NCBI GenBank assembly: GCA_031256235.1
Contig: JAIRQZ010000011.1
Span: forward strand, 1 to 41,157
DNA: 41,157 bases
Source: Christensenellaceae bacterium
Lineage (GTDB): Bacteria > Bacillota > Clostridia > Christensenellales > UBA1242
Direction of reading: 5' to 3'
In this document: piece by piece, positions 17,839-26,539 of the stretch
Layout of the letters: each line of letters opens with the position of its first letter
How positions within the stretch are numbered: the stretch's first letter is position 1
Position numbers and translations under genes: made by a program
Notes under the pieces: model-generated
Database searches by the model: none
What the model was told of the DNA's origin: nothing
What the model saw: the letters and a program-made list of their open reading frames with translations, nothing else

Positions 17839-18381
17839 ATGTATTTAGATATCGGAATAAGTATCTTTTTATTAATCTGTTTGGGATACGGATGGTTCAA
17901 AGGCTTTATGAACGGCGTCATTGGATTTGTGTCGGGCGCCTTGTCTTTGGCTATTGCAATTCCAAGCGCAAAAGGTGTGTCAAAAATCATTAACAAATGG
18001 TTCGGCCTTGGCAAAACATTGGACGGGATCATCAAGGGCGCGGGCAACTGGCTAAGCATCCTTATTTGTGGTATCGGCATTTATTTGTTATGCAGGTTCT
18101 TCTTTTGGGGCGTTTCAAGGGCAATCAAGAAATTCAAAGAACAATATCAACTTGTTGACAAGGTCGATCGTATCGCTGGGCTTTTCCTTGGCCTTGCAAA
18201 ATGTGCGCTTGGAATATCGATTTTATTCATTGTTGTGTATCTTTTGACATCGATTCCGCTTATGAATAACTCTATGAACTGGCTTTTAAAAGGAAGCAAA
18301 GTCGGAAGTTATTTATACCACCTTGTAGTTAAATTCATCATACCGCTGTTACGAAACGCAAAAGCCGCCATACTTGGTTAA
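17839..18381 (+). CDS. CvpA-family membrane protein
   Basis: 180 aa with four predicted membrane segments. The N-terminal YGWFKGFMNGVIGFVSG matches the CvpA/colicin-V-production family, whose members are small inner-membrane proteins tied to envelope stress or division; the exact role is unsettled. The stop codon directly touches a parS site. Confidence 0.8.
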   Translation: MYLDIGISIFLLICLGYGWFKGFMNGVIGFVSGALSLAIAIPSAKGVSKIINKWFGLGKTLDGIIKGAGNWLSILICGIGIYLLCRFFFWGVSRAIKKFKEQYQLVDKVDRIAGLFLGLAKCALGISILFIVVYLLTSIPLMNNSMNWLLKGSKVGSYLYHLVVKFIIPLLRNAKAAILG

Positions 18382-18397
18382 TGTTCCATGTGGAACA
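18382..18397. promoter_or_regulatory. parS centromere site 1
   Basis: TGTTCCATGTGGAACA is a 16-bp near-perfect palindrome differing at one central base from site 2 and close to the known parS consensus. It lies in the 22-bp gap between the convergent cvpA-like gene and parB. Confidence 0.85.
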
Positions 18398-18403
18398 TTT
18401 TGA

Positions 18404-19309
18404 TTAAAATTTTAATTCGCCCGATGCTCCGCCGATTTTCAACTTACCTGCGATGCGTTCAAGATCTTTTTTTGTGTGATATTCGATAATAATCTTTCCA
18501 TGCGACTCGTTGCCCTGCACCACGACCTTTGTAGAAAAGTCGCGCGTCAACGTGACGGCAAACTGTTTAAGTTCCAAACTTTGCGGTTTTTGGGCCACCG
18601 TGGGCTTCTTGCCCATGATTGCGCTTTCAAGTTCACGGACAGTCATGCCCGAGGCACACTTGTTGGCAAGCGCCACACAAAGCCCCGCATCGGAAACGCC
18701 CGCAAGGCATTTCGCGTGCCCTGCGCTTATACGGCCGTGTTCCAGCAACATTTGGACTTCTTTGGGCATGTTAAGGAATCTTAACGAGTTCGCAATCGCA
18801 GGACGGCTTAAACCAAGCACGCGCGACACTTGTTCCTGTGTCATCATGTGAGTATCCATAAGTTTTTTTATGCCGACCGCGATTTCAATTTCATTAAGGT
18901 CGCTACGCATAAGGTTCTCGACAAGGGCGACCTCGGCAATTTGTTTCGCGGAATAATTGCGCACGATTGCCGGTATAGTCTTTAACCCGATGTTTTTCGC
19001 GGCCCTCCAACGTCGTTCGCCCGCAACAATCATATAGCGCGAGCCGACCCTGTTCACCAAGATAGGCTGGATTACGCCGTTTGCGCGTATACTTTCTTCA
19101 AGTTCCTGCAACTTCTCGGGCACGAAAGTTTTGCGTGGCTGGTTCAAATTATTGTCAATGGACGCAATATCTATTTCCTGCGCTCCGCCAGGGATGACCC
19201 CTGGACCCGATGCGCTTCGTGGCTCTCTGTCCTGCATCTCTTGTGGCTCTTCGTCGAAAAGCGAAATTAACGCCCCCAAGCCTTTTCCTAAACCTCTGTT
19301 GTTTTCCAT
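18404..19309 (-). CDS. parB: Chromosome-partitioning protein ParB (Spo0J type)
   Basis: 301 aa CTP-dependent clamp that loads at parS and spreads to organise the origin. GLGKGLGALIS at the N-terminus, NQPRKTF, GERRWRAAK (CTP site), ENLMRSDLNEIE and a helix-turn-helix around VSRVLGLSRPAIANSLR identify it. The track start (19345) lies inside the promoter; ATG 19309 is 7 nt after the -10. Between ALISLFDEEP and IDIASID there is extra sequence containing a CCAGGG/CCCTGG hairpin. Confidence 0.95.
   Translation of the reverse strand: MENNRGLGKGLGALISLFDEEPQEMQDREPRSASGPGVIPGGAQEIDIASIDNNLNQPRKTFVPEKLQELEESIRANGVIQPILVNRVGSRYMIVAGERRWRAAKNIGLKTIPAIVRNYSAKQIAEVALVENLMRSDLNEIEIAVGIKKLMDTHMMTQEQVSRVLGLSRPAIANSLRFLNMPKEVQMLLEHGRISAGHAKCLAGVSDAGLCVALANKCASGMTVRELESAIMGKKPTVAQKPQSLELKQFAVTLTRDFSTKVVVQGNESHGKIIIEYHTKKDLERIAGKLKIGGASGELKF
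19188..19204. repeat. GC-rich hairpin in parB
   Basis: CCAGGG-ATGAC-CCCTGG, in frame within the variable N-terminal linker of ParB. Confidence 0.5.
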
Positions 19310-19316
19310 AATATTA

Positions 19317-19345
19317 ATTGTTCCACGTGGAACATGATATGTCAA
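19317..19345 (-). promoter_or_regulatory. parB promoter with parS in the spacer
   Basis: TTGACA (19340-19345), 17 bp and AACAAT (19317-19322) on the minus strand, 7 nt before the parB ATG. The perfect 16-bp palindrome TGTTCCACGTGGAACA (19319-19334) covers the spacer and -10, so ParB loading should repress its own gene. Confidence 0.75.
19319..19334. promoter_or_regulatory. parS centromere site 2
   Basis: TGTTCCACGTGGAACA, perfect palindrome, matches the conserved bacterial parS core. It lies within the parB promoter, about 0.9 kb from site 1. Confidence 0.92.
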
Positions 19346-19348
19346 ATA

Positions 19349-19564
19349 TTAAAGGCCTGTCTCCATAAGTTCTATACGAAGTTGTTTCTTGCGCTGGCTG
19401 TTGAAACTTTTCGCATCAAAGTGAAAGGTGTTTTTGGTGTTGCATTGTCCGCACTTCCATTCGGTGTCTATGTCGCTTGCGGGTTGGCTGAAAGTCATAT
19501 GTGCTTTGCCGTCACACTTCGGGTTTTGACATTTTTGTTCGATTTCAATACGCTCTAAACTCAT
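19349..19564 (-). CDS. Small zinc-ribbon protein
   Basis: 71 aa. Two cysteine pairs (CQNPKC and CGQC) suggest a single zinc ribbon followed by a basic C-terminus; function unknown. TTGACT-16-TATTAT ends 6 nt before the ATG. It sits between parA and parB, which normally adjoin. Confidence 0.65.
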   Translation of the reverse strand: MSLERIEIEQKCQNPKCDGKAHMTFSQPASDIDTEWKCGQCNTKNTFHFDAKSFNSQRKKQLRIELMETGL

Positions 19565-19629
19565 TTTTCTATAATAACAAGGTATACCGAAAAGTCAACG
19601 ATATTAATAAGTTAAATATCAGTCATAAA

Positions 19630-20415
19630 TTATTTAATACCTTTGTGACGAGCCAAAACCTCTTTACAAAGGTTTGCATACGCGGTCGCGCCAGCACAGC
19701 GTTTGTCATATAGGTTTATAGGCTTACCGTGCGACGGAGCCTCGGCCAATCGGATATTGCGCGGAATGCGTGTTTTAAATACAATCTTGCCAAAGTATTT
19801 CATAATTTCGGCGGCAACCTGTTCGGTAAGGTTGCCTCGGTTCTCCATTGTCAATAAAACCCCATCAATGGCAAGGTTCGGATTAAGATTCGGGTGTTTC
19901 TTGATCAACTTGATTGTGTACATAAGTTGAGCAATACCTTCCATGGCATAAAATTCACATTGAATAGGAATAATCAAAGCGTCCGCCGCAACAAGTGCGT
20001 TGACAGGCAAAAGCCCAAGCGACGGAGGGCAGTCTATACATATATAATCGTAACTTGGACGGGCTTGGTCCAAAATATTTTTCAAAACGCGTTCGCGCCC
20101 CTGCATACGGACAAGTTCTTCTTCGGCGCCCGCCAAATCAACGTCAGCAGGAATAATCTCAAGGCCTTTCACTGATGTAAGTTGTACGGCCTCGGATATA
20201 TCGCAGTCTCCGCATAACAAATGATATACAGTTTTCGACTTGCGCGGGGCAATTCCCAAACCAATGCTGGCGTTGCCTTGCGGGTCAAGGTCGACAATTA
20301 AAACGCGTTTGCCTGCATCAACAAGATACGCGGAAAGATTGACGCAAGTAGTTGTTTTTCCGACTCCGCCTTTCCAATTTGTAAACGCCAAAATTCGTGC
20401 CTGTTTTTCGCCCAC
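19630..20415 (-). CDS. parA: Chromosome-partitioning ATPase ParA (Soj)
   Basis: 261 aa P-loop ATPase that moves ParB-parS complexes. The deviant Walker A KGGVGKTTTCVNLSAYL, IVDLDPQGNASIGLG and DCPPSLG are diagnostic. The track starts at 20442, but TTGACA-17-TATCTT on the minus strand ends 5 nt before an in-frame GTG at 20415 (MGEKQARILAFTN), which I take as the true leaderless start. Confidence 0.95.
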   Translation of the reverse strand: MGEKQARILAFTNWKGGVGKTTTCVNLSAYLVDAGKRVLIVDLDPQGNASIGLGIAPRKSKTVYHLLCGDCDISEAVQLTSVKGLEIIPADVDLAGAEEELVRMQGRERVLKNILDQARPSYDYICIDCPPSLGLLPVNALVAADALIIPIQCEFYAMEGIAQLMYTIKLIKKHPNLNPNLAIDGVLLTMENRGNLTEQVAAEIMKYFGKIVFKTRIPRNIRLAEAPSHGKPINLYDKRCAGATAYANLCKEVLARHKGIK

Positions 20416-20420
20416 ACTTA

Positions 20421-20449
20421 AAGATAAATTTTTTGTAAACACTTGTCAA
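20421..20449 (-). promoter_or_regulatory. parA promoter, leaderless type
   Basis: TTGACA (about 20444-20449), 17 bp and TATCTT (about 20421-20426). The -35/-10 pair overlaps the extra codons of the longest ORF, so those codons cannot be on this transcript. Confidence 0.65.
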
Positions 20450-20505
20450 ACTTTTAGTAATGTGATACAGTTCTGCATAGACTAGGTAAATTAAGGAGGT
20501 GTGAC

Positions 20506-22554
20506 ATGCCAAATTTGGATAATGTGATGGGTGGCGTAAGTCTCGGGCTAATCGGGGCTTTGTTGGTCTTTATCGCATGGGGTGTTTTATGGGGAACTCT
20601 TCGAGGCGCAAAGCGCCAAGGGATTCGTCTTGCAACCGTAGTTGTCGCACTTGGCTTGGCATTATTAATGACTCCTATGTTTTCGGGGGCCCTTGTTAAC
20701 GGCAGATTCTTTGGCGGGAAGACCGCAGGCGATATGGTTGCCGATGCGATTTTCAAGGGAGACCTTGGCCAGGCAATCGGTGAAAATGCTGATGCCGCGG
20801 GCATGATTACTTTCGCAATGGCATACGCTACCGCACTTTTGAACCTTATAATGTTCATCGTGCTTGGCATTTTATTTAATTTGCTTTCATTGATTCCTTA
20901 TTCAATTCTTGCTTCGAGGTTCGCCCCAAAAGCCAAAAGAGGCGGAAGTGCAAAACGCTATCGCCTGGCTGGCTTGGGCATCGGTGCTGTCACAGGGATT
21001 GTCTTCTTTGGATTCTTCTTCACTCCGATTACTGGAACACTTGCGGTTCTTGACAAGGGTTTGGGATACCACCCGTCATTCACGGCCGCCGCAGAATATT
21101 CAAGAATGAGCGACACAGAAAAGCAAGTTCGTCGTACCGCTGAAACAGAAAATACAAGTCTTTACGAACTTTATGACGGCATGAACGACCTTAACAATGC
21201 TGTAAACCACAGCGCATTTGCGCAGATTACTAAATATACGGGGATTCAAGGTTTCGGTCGCGGATGTTTCGGATATTTAACCACTGTTAAAGGCGCAGGT
21301 AAAAAAGTAAACGTTGCAAGCGATCTTGAAAAAATCTGTCAAACCGCCAAAGACGGCGTTGCGATTATGATTGAAATGAACCGTATCGAGGTTGATACTT
21401 CCGAAACGGAAGGTGAGTTGGGAATAATCCAAAAACTCCCTAAACTTATGGAACAATTTAGTGACGCCGACTATGCTGCTCTCCGTAACATGGTTGACAG
21501 GATTTTCAAAATCAAAACTGTACAAGTAGTTTTCGGTTACGCGAATGGCCTTATTGATGCACTTGAAACCGCTCATACACTTGATTCGATGTTCGACGGA
21601 ATAAGCGACGCACCCACATTTAGGCACGATGCGTATACCGCGCTTAAGGCAATCACGGATTGCAACAAATTAAGCGCAGACATCAAAAGCCTTTTGCATC
21701 AAGATAAACGCTTAATTACGACAATAACTACGTTGAAAGGCGTTATGAACAGTGGCAACGCTGAACAGGCCATCTTCGACATCGACAAAGATGACGACGA
21801 CAACAAACAACTTCACGCAATTGCGAATGTTTTGGGCACTTTGACAAACGGCGAAAGCCTTGCCCCTCTCATCCGCCTTGTTTTGTCAACCATGATTGAA
21901 AAAGTCGACATCCCCGCAAGCGATTTTATCGACATGCGCGGGACCGTGGACACAATCAAAGTCAAACTTTCACCCATCCCCGACCCATTGCCCACAGGCA
22001 AAACCCGTGCGGATTATGAAATTGATTGGTTCCCGATGCTTAAAAGCCTGCACCAAATGGCATGCTTTGCACTCGGCTTCGACGCAAGCAACCTCACCGT
22101 TGACGACCTCCGCGACTTGTTGAATACCGTTATCGGAAGCGACATTCTTGCACCTATTATTGTTGACTTGCTTACAAGCACAATGGCCGAAACAGGCGTC
22201 GCACTTAACATCGACCCAAGCGTAGCAAGCGACTTCCTGACAATCCTTGCCGGCACCGAAGAAAATCCTGGCATTGTTGACACTTTTATCGACCTGTTCA
22301 ACGGCGATGGAGAAGGCCTTAACGCTTCCGACCCCGACGAATTGTTGGCAATCTTCGGCGGAGACAGCGGTATACTTATGCAACTTGCCGACCTTAACGA
22401 AGGCCACGCAGAACCTGTCGTCGTAATCGACATCGGAAGCATGTTCGGTGAAGACGCCACAGGCCAAGACGGATACGAAAGTGCACTCGGAACGGCTATC
22501 GAAGAAATGTTCGGCACTAACGCAAGCAAAATCAAATTGCTGTTTGGATTATAA
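20506..22554 (+). CDS. Large unrecognised protein with N-terminal membrane domain
   Basis: 682 aa, family unknown. Residues 1-190 hold about four hydrophobic segments (VSLGLIGALLVFIAWGVLWG, ATVVVALGLALLM, a long LLNLIMFIVLGILF segment and GIVFFGFFFTPI) with a CvpA-like feel (GTLRGAKRQG). The remaining ~490 residues are acidic, helical and lack membrane segments. A strong AAGGAGGTG precedes the ATG. A possible promoter TTGTCA-17-TACAGT gives a leader of about 35 nt, in contrast to most neighbours. Operon with the next gene, 8 bp apart. Confidence 0.8.
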   Translation: MPNLDNVMGGVSLGLIGALLVFIAWGVLWGTLRGAKRQGIRLATVVVALGLALLMTPMFSGALVNGRFFGGKTAGDMVADAIFKGDLGQAIGENADAAGMITFAMAYATALLNLIMFIVLGILFNLLSLIPYSILASRFAPKAKRGGSAKRYRLAGLGIGAVTGIVFFGFFFTPITGTLAVLDKGLGYHPSFTAAAEYSRMSDTEKQVRRTAETENTSLYELYDGMNDLNNAVNHSAFAQITKYTGIQGFGRGCFGYLTTVKGAGKKVNVASDLEKICQTAKDGVAIMIEMNRIEVDTSETEGELGIIQKLPKLMEQFSDADYAALRNMVDRIFKIKTVQVVFGYANGLIDALETAHTLDSMFDGISDAPTFRHDAYTALKAITDCNKLSADIKSLLHQDKRLITTITTLKGVMNSGNAEQAIFDIDKDDDDNKQLHAIANVLGTLTNGESLAPLIRLVLSTMIEKVDIPASDFIDMRGTVDTIKVKLSPIPDPLPTGKTRADYEIDWFPMLKSLHQMACFALGFDASNLTVDDLRDLLNTVIGSDILAPIIVDLLTSTMAETGVALNIDPSVASDFLTILAGTEENPGIVDTFIDLFNGDGEGLNASDPDELLAIFGGDSGILMQLADLNEGHAEPVVVIDIGSMFGEDATGQDGYESALGTAIEEMFGTNASKIKLLFGL

Positions 22555-22562
22555 GGTGAAAA

Positions 22563-24140
22563 ATGCACAGAAAGTTTCTTAATTTAATTGATAAAATAAG
22601 CAAAATCGCAGACCGCAATTTGCTTGTTATCATTGCCTTAAGTGTACTTGGCGCAGTTTTGCTGTACGAAGTCGCAATGACAATTATCCTTCATATCAAG
22701 AAAAAGCACCAATCGTGCCTGTGCAATCTTGTCCAACTTAACGCAATTCGCCGTTGGGTCGCATGCTGTTTCGCCTGGTTATTCTTTGTGTTTGCAATGT
22801 TAAATATGATTCATGACTATCACCCATGGGATTCTGGTGTGGAGTGGGTTGGTTTTGATGTGATGTATGTCGGTATTTGGGCGTTGCCTGTTGCATTCCT
22901 GCTTGCCTTCTATATAATCGAAACCCTTTTCACAGTGTTAAACCGATGCAAATGCAATTGTAACCGCAATGGCGGAACAAAGTGCGAATGTGACGAGAAC
23001 CCAACTAAACTTTCAAAATCAGAACGAAAAGCACAAAAAAAAGCCGCAAAGAAAGAAAAAAAAAAAGGTAAAAAACGAAACCCCGAGCCTGTAAAACACG
23101 TCGAGCATGTCCAGCACGTGGAACACCCTCATCCCGTAATCGCGCCCGCCCATGTCGAGCCAGAACTTAAGTACGAACCTATAAGACACCCTGAACCCGA
23201 AATCGAGCCCGAACCAAAACCAAAGCCCGCGCCAAAACCTCGCGTTACCACTGCGCCACGCCCAAAGGCCGAGTCCGCTGTCCCTAAAATTACAAAACCT
23301 GCCGAGCCCAGGGAAACGCCTGTGCGTCAAACACGGGTCGCGACGGAAATTGGCGCCACACCAAAACCTCGTGCTACCGCGACTCCCCGACCGAAAGTCG
23401 AGCCTAAGCCGAAACTCGAACCCAAAGAAACGATTGCTCGCCCGCGTAATACCAGTTACCCGAGCGCTGAACCATACGGAAGTGCATATGAACACGAACA
23501 AATCTCGGAACTTGCCGCCCGTATCGAACGCCAACGCCTGCGCGCCGAACAAAAAACCGACGCAATGGATGCCCACGGTCAACTGTCCGCCTATTCGGCG
23601 CAAACACGCGGAGCCTTGCAGGAAACTGTCGACGAGTCCCGCATAGCCAAGGAAATCGCCGCCAAAAACGAAGCCGACGAGGAAGCCAAAGAGGCCAACG
23701 CCAAAATGTTGGAATTGCAACGTCGCATGGACGCCCTCCGCCAAACCGTGGCCCCTGCCACCGTCACTCGCACACAGCGCCTTGAACGTACCGTCGATAC
23801 AACATACGTAAAAAAATATAACGAAACCGACATCAGGGCCAAACGCTCGGTCTCGGAACTTAAACGCGAACAAGACGGCCTTAAATTGCAATACGAAAAC
23901 CTGCAAAGCAAACTTGAAGAAATCAAATACGGCAAACGCCAAATCGGCGGAAGCGGTACAAGCGTCGGAGTGGGCTATTACAGCACCCCTGCGAACTTTG
24001 AACGCACAGGCGAACGTGGATATCTTTCAAAAATCTCGTCCTCCAACAAATTTGACGAAGACGAAGTCAAACAGGCCCTGCTTGGCCTCCGTCACGCTAT
24101 CGACGACCTTCAAACACAGATTGACAACCGCGACGACTAA
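22563..24140 (+). CDS. Membrane-anchored Pro/His-rich coiled-coil protein
   Basis: 525 aa, not recognised. Three hydrophobic segments lie in residues 20-130, then a cysteine cluster (CKCNCNRNG...CEC), a very basic KK-rich stretch, a His/Val/Pro repeat zone (VEHVQHVEHPHP), an EPEPKPKPAPKP zone, and a long charged predicted coiled coil to the C-terminus. AAGGTG lies before the ATG. The architecture suggests a scaffold tethered to the membrane, paired with the preceding protein. It overlaps cysS (convergent) by 4 bp. Confidence 0.78.
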   Translation: MHRKFLNLIDKISKIADRNLLVIIALSVLGAVLLYEVAMTIILHIKKKHQSCLCNLVQLNAIRRWVACCFAWLFFVFAMLNMIHDYHPWDSGVEWVGFDVMYVGIWALPVAFLLAFYIIETLFTVLNRCKCNCNRNGGTKCECDENPTKLSKSERKAQKKAAKKEKKKGKKRNPEPVKHVEHVQHVEHPHPVIAPAHVEPELKYEPIRHPEPEIEPEPKPKPAPKPRVTTAPRPKAESAVPKITKPAEPRETPVRQTRVATEIGATPKPRATATPRPKVEPKPKLEPKETIARPRNTSYPSAEPYGSAYEHEQISELAARIERQRLRAEQKTDAMDAHGQLSAYSAQTRGALQETVDESRIAKEIAAKNEADEEAKEANAKMLELQRRMDALRQTVAPATVTRTQRLERTVDTTYVKKYNETDIRAKRSVSELKREQDGLKLQYENLQSKLEEIKYGKRQIGGSGTSVGVGYYSTPANFERTGERGYLSKISSSNKFDEDEVKQALLGLRHAIDDLQTQIDNRDD

Positions 24141-25540
24141 TTTTTTGTTATTGTATAACCATCTTTCGTATCTTTGATTGTATATCCAAGTTTTTCAATT
24201 TGCGCACGCAACTTGTCCGCAGTCGCAAAGTCCTTGTTTGCTTTCGCGACTACGCGCTTGTCCGCAAGCGCGACGACTTCCGCTGGTGCGTTGACCGCCG
24301 ACATCGTGTTTCCGCTTTTTAAACACTCCGTAACTTTTTTTTCAAGGTTCAATCCCAACACCGCATCGCACTTAATGACTTCCTCATAAATTGCACGGCT
24401 TGCGGGCTTTTTTAAAAGAGTCCAAATATTCGCGATACATTGCGGCGTGTTAAGGTCGTCAAGCAACGCATCTTTCATCTGCGTAACTTCGGCGGGGCGT
24501 CCACCCCCACATGCCCCCCCTGCATGTTTTGCAAGCGACGTAACCAAATTGTTATACGCCGTCGCGGCGGCCTGCAGGCCCTCCCACGTAAAGTTCAAAA
24601 TCCCACGATAATGCGTCAAAAGATACAAGTACCGTAAAGACAACGGGTCAAATCCGTGCTTTTCGACATCTTCGACCAAGTAAACATTACCCAAAGACTT
24701 GCTCATCTTGCCACCGTCAACTTTTATAAACTCGTTATGCATCCAAAAGTTGGCCATCGGCTTGCCTGTCAAACTTTCGGTCTGGGCAATCTCGTTGCTG
24801 TGATGCACGGGGATGTGGTCAACGCCACCCGTGTGGATATCAAAGGTCTGGCCCAAGTACTTCAGAGCAATGGCGCTACACTCAAGATGCCACCCTGGGC
24901 ATCCGCAACGTTGGGAATTTTCTAACGGGTCATCCCACTTTTGTAAACTTCTTGGGTCAACGTACTTCCACACGGCAAAGTCATTCGGGTTTTTCTTTTC
25001 ACCCATGTCGACGCGCGCGCCTGCGCGATTTTGTTCGATTGGGGTTCGGCTTAATTTGTTGTAATTTGGAAATTTTGAACTGTCGAAATAAATCCCGTCA
25101 CTTGTCGTATAAAGCAATCCCTTGCCCCACAATTTTTTCACAAAAGTAATCTGTTCATCAATATGGTCGGTGACTTTGGCAATGACTTTTGGGTCGCGGA
25201 TATTAAGTTTATGGCAATCCGCGAAGAATTGCTTTGTATATCTCTCGGCGATTGCCTGTGGCGTAGTATTTTGGGCGCGCGCAGACTTTTCAATTTTGTC
25301 CTCGCCCTCGTCGCCGTCGGAAACCAAGTGCCCGACATCGGTCAAGTTCATCACGTCAAAGACCTTGTATCCTGCGAACTCAAGCGTCCTTTTTAAAACA
25401 TCGGTAAAAACATAAGCCCGCAAATTCCCGATACTTGCATTGTTGTAAACGGTGGGCCCGCAAGAATACACTCGCACGTTGTCGCCCTTCAAGGGTTTAA
25501 ATTCCTCTTTTTGTCGCGTCATAGTGTTAAACAGTTTCAT
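24137..25540 (-). CDS. cysS: Cysteinyl-tRNA synthetase
   Basis: 467 aa, charges tRNA-Cys. YSCGPTVYNNASIGNLR contains the class I HIGH position, GWHLECSAIA and HTGGVDHIPVHHSNE form the zinc/cysteine site, and KMSKSLGN closes the active site. HTGGVDHIPVHH marks the subtype common in streamlined lineages rather than the classical HIGGxDLxFPHH. The first His of HIGH reads Ser here. A GC-rich hairpin insertion lies near HAGGACGGGRPAEV. TATAAT is 8 nt before the ATG, divergent from the next gene. Confidence 0.95.
   Translation of the reverse strand: MKLFNTMTRQKEEFKPLKGDNVRVYSCGPTVYNNASIGNLRAYVFTDVLKRTLEFAGYKVFDVMNLTDVGHLVSDGDEGEDKIEKSARAQNTTPQAIAERYTKQFFADCHKLNIRDPKVIAKVTDHIDEQITFVKKLWGKGLLYTTSDGIYFDSSKFPNYNKLSRTPIEQNRAGARVDMGEKKNPNDFAVWKYVDPRSLQKWDDPLENSQRCGCPGWHLECSAIALKYLGQTFDIHTGGVDHIPVHHSNEIAQTESLTGKPMANFWMHNEFIKVDGGKMSKSLGNVYLVEDVEKHGFDPLSLRYLYLLTHYRGILNFTWEGLQAAATAYNNLVTSLAKHAGGACGGGRPAEVTQMKDALLDDLNTPQCIANIWTLLKKPASRAIYEEVIKCDAVLGLNLEKKVTECLKSGNTMSAVNAPAEVVALADKRVVAKANKDFATADKLRAQIEKLGYTIKDTKDGYTITKN
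24510..24526. repeat. GC-rich hairpin in cysS
   Basis: CATGC and GCATG arms around a C-rich loop, with GGGG/CCCC arms just upstream. Translated as the glycine-rich GGACGGGRP stretch, which is not part of the family core. Confidence 0.45.
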
Positions 25541-25568
25541 ATATTCCCATTATATGTTAAAATGCGGT

Positions 25569-26498
25569 ATGAGAAAAGTGTTTTTATCAACTCCGCTCAA
25601 GCAACAGGCAATCGACCTGATGTCGGCGGCAGGCCTGAAAGTCGATGTCAACACAGGCGACCGACCGCAAGGCGAGGAACTTTTGGAAATCATAAAAAAT
25701 TACGATGTCATTCAAATCGGCGTTCGCCAAAAGTTGACCCCTGACATTGTCACGCAAATCGAAACCCCAAAAGTCATCGCCACAATGTCGACGGGCCTTG
25801 ACCACATCGACAAAGCCTTTTTAAGAAGCCCCATGTTCAAAATCGTTAATATAAAGAAAGCCAACGCCATATCTGTTGCCGAACACATCTTTGCGTTGAT
25901 ACTTGCGCTGAGCAAGCGTGTCATGGAATCCCAGGCACTTACTTTGAATAACGGCAATCGCAACGACTTGTTTGAAAGACCCGTAGATATCTCCAACAAA
26001 ATAATCGGTTTCGTGGGCGCAGGTAACATTACCCAAGAAGCCATGCGCTTCGCGACGGCGTTTCGCATGAAAATTCTGTGCAACACAGCCAACCCCGAAA
26101 AACACGCAGACATAGAACGCCAAGGTATCGAATTCGTACCCCTTGATGACTTGTTGCAAAGAAGTGACATAATAAATGTAAGCATTCCTCTTACCAAAGA
26201 CACGTACTGGTTTATCTCGCGCGATAAAATTGCCCTTATAAAGCCTACCGCAACTTTCATAAACACATCCCGTGCCGAGGTCGTGGACACAAAAGCCCTT
26301 ATCGAATATGCCGACACGCACAGCACGTTTTATGCAGGGCTTGATATCGACGCCGACACCGAAGAACTGGCCGAGTTATTCAAAACCCCGCGTCGCAACG
26401 TAATCGTGACTCCGCATACTGCTGGAGTTTCAAAAGAAGCAATAGACCGCATGGACCTGGAAATCGCCGAAAGCATATTGCTTGCGACAAAGGACTAA
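25569..26498 (+). CDS. D-isomer 2-hydroxyacid dehydrogenase family protein
   Basis: 309 aa NAD(P)-dependent oxidoreductase fold. IIGFVGAGNITQEAMRF is the dinucleotide site, INTSRAEVVD carries the catalytic Arg, and VTPHTAGVSKEA the catalytic His. The third Gly of GxGxxG is Thr here. Candidate roles are D-lactate or phosphoglycerate oxidation, not decidable from sequence. TAAAAT with an extended TG lies 5 nt before the ATG; the upstream track start is inside cysS. Confidence 0.82.
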   Translation: MRKVFLSTPLKQQAIDLMSAAGLKVDVNTGDRPQGEELLEIIKNYDVIQIGVRQKLTPDIVTQIETPKVIATMSTGLDHIDKAFLRSPMFKIVNIKKANAISVAEHIFALILALSKRVMESQALTLNNGNRNDLFERPVDISNKIIGFVGAGNITQEAMRFATAFRMKILCNTANPEKHADIERQGIEFVPLDDLLQRSDIINVSIPLTKDTYWFISRDKIALIKPTATFINTSRAEVVDTKALIEYADTHSTFYAGLDIDADTEELAELFKTPRRNVIVTPHTAGVSKEAIDRMDLEIAESILLATKD

Positions 26499-26505
26499 AT
26501 ATAGT

Positions 26506-26533
26506 TTGCATTTTCAGCGAACCCATGTATATT
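26506..26533 (+). promoter_or_regulatory. Pyruvate-kinase-like gene promoter, leaderless type
   Basis: TTGCAT (26506-26511), 16 bp, TATATT (26528-26533), 6 nt to ATG 26540. The track start ATG (26525) overlaps the -10. Confidence 0.65.
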
Positions 26534-26539
26534 GAAAAC

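Noticed and set aside
23040-23460. Tandem DNA repeat in the 525-aa protein
   Set aside because: The Pro/Lys/Glu and His/Val repeats are low-complexity protein sequence; the DNA is not a regular tandem repeat.
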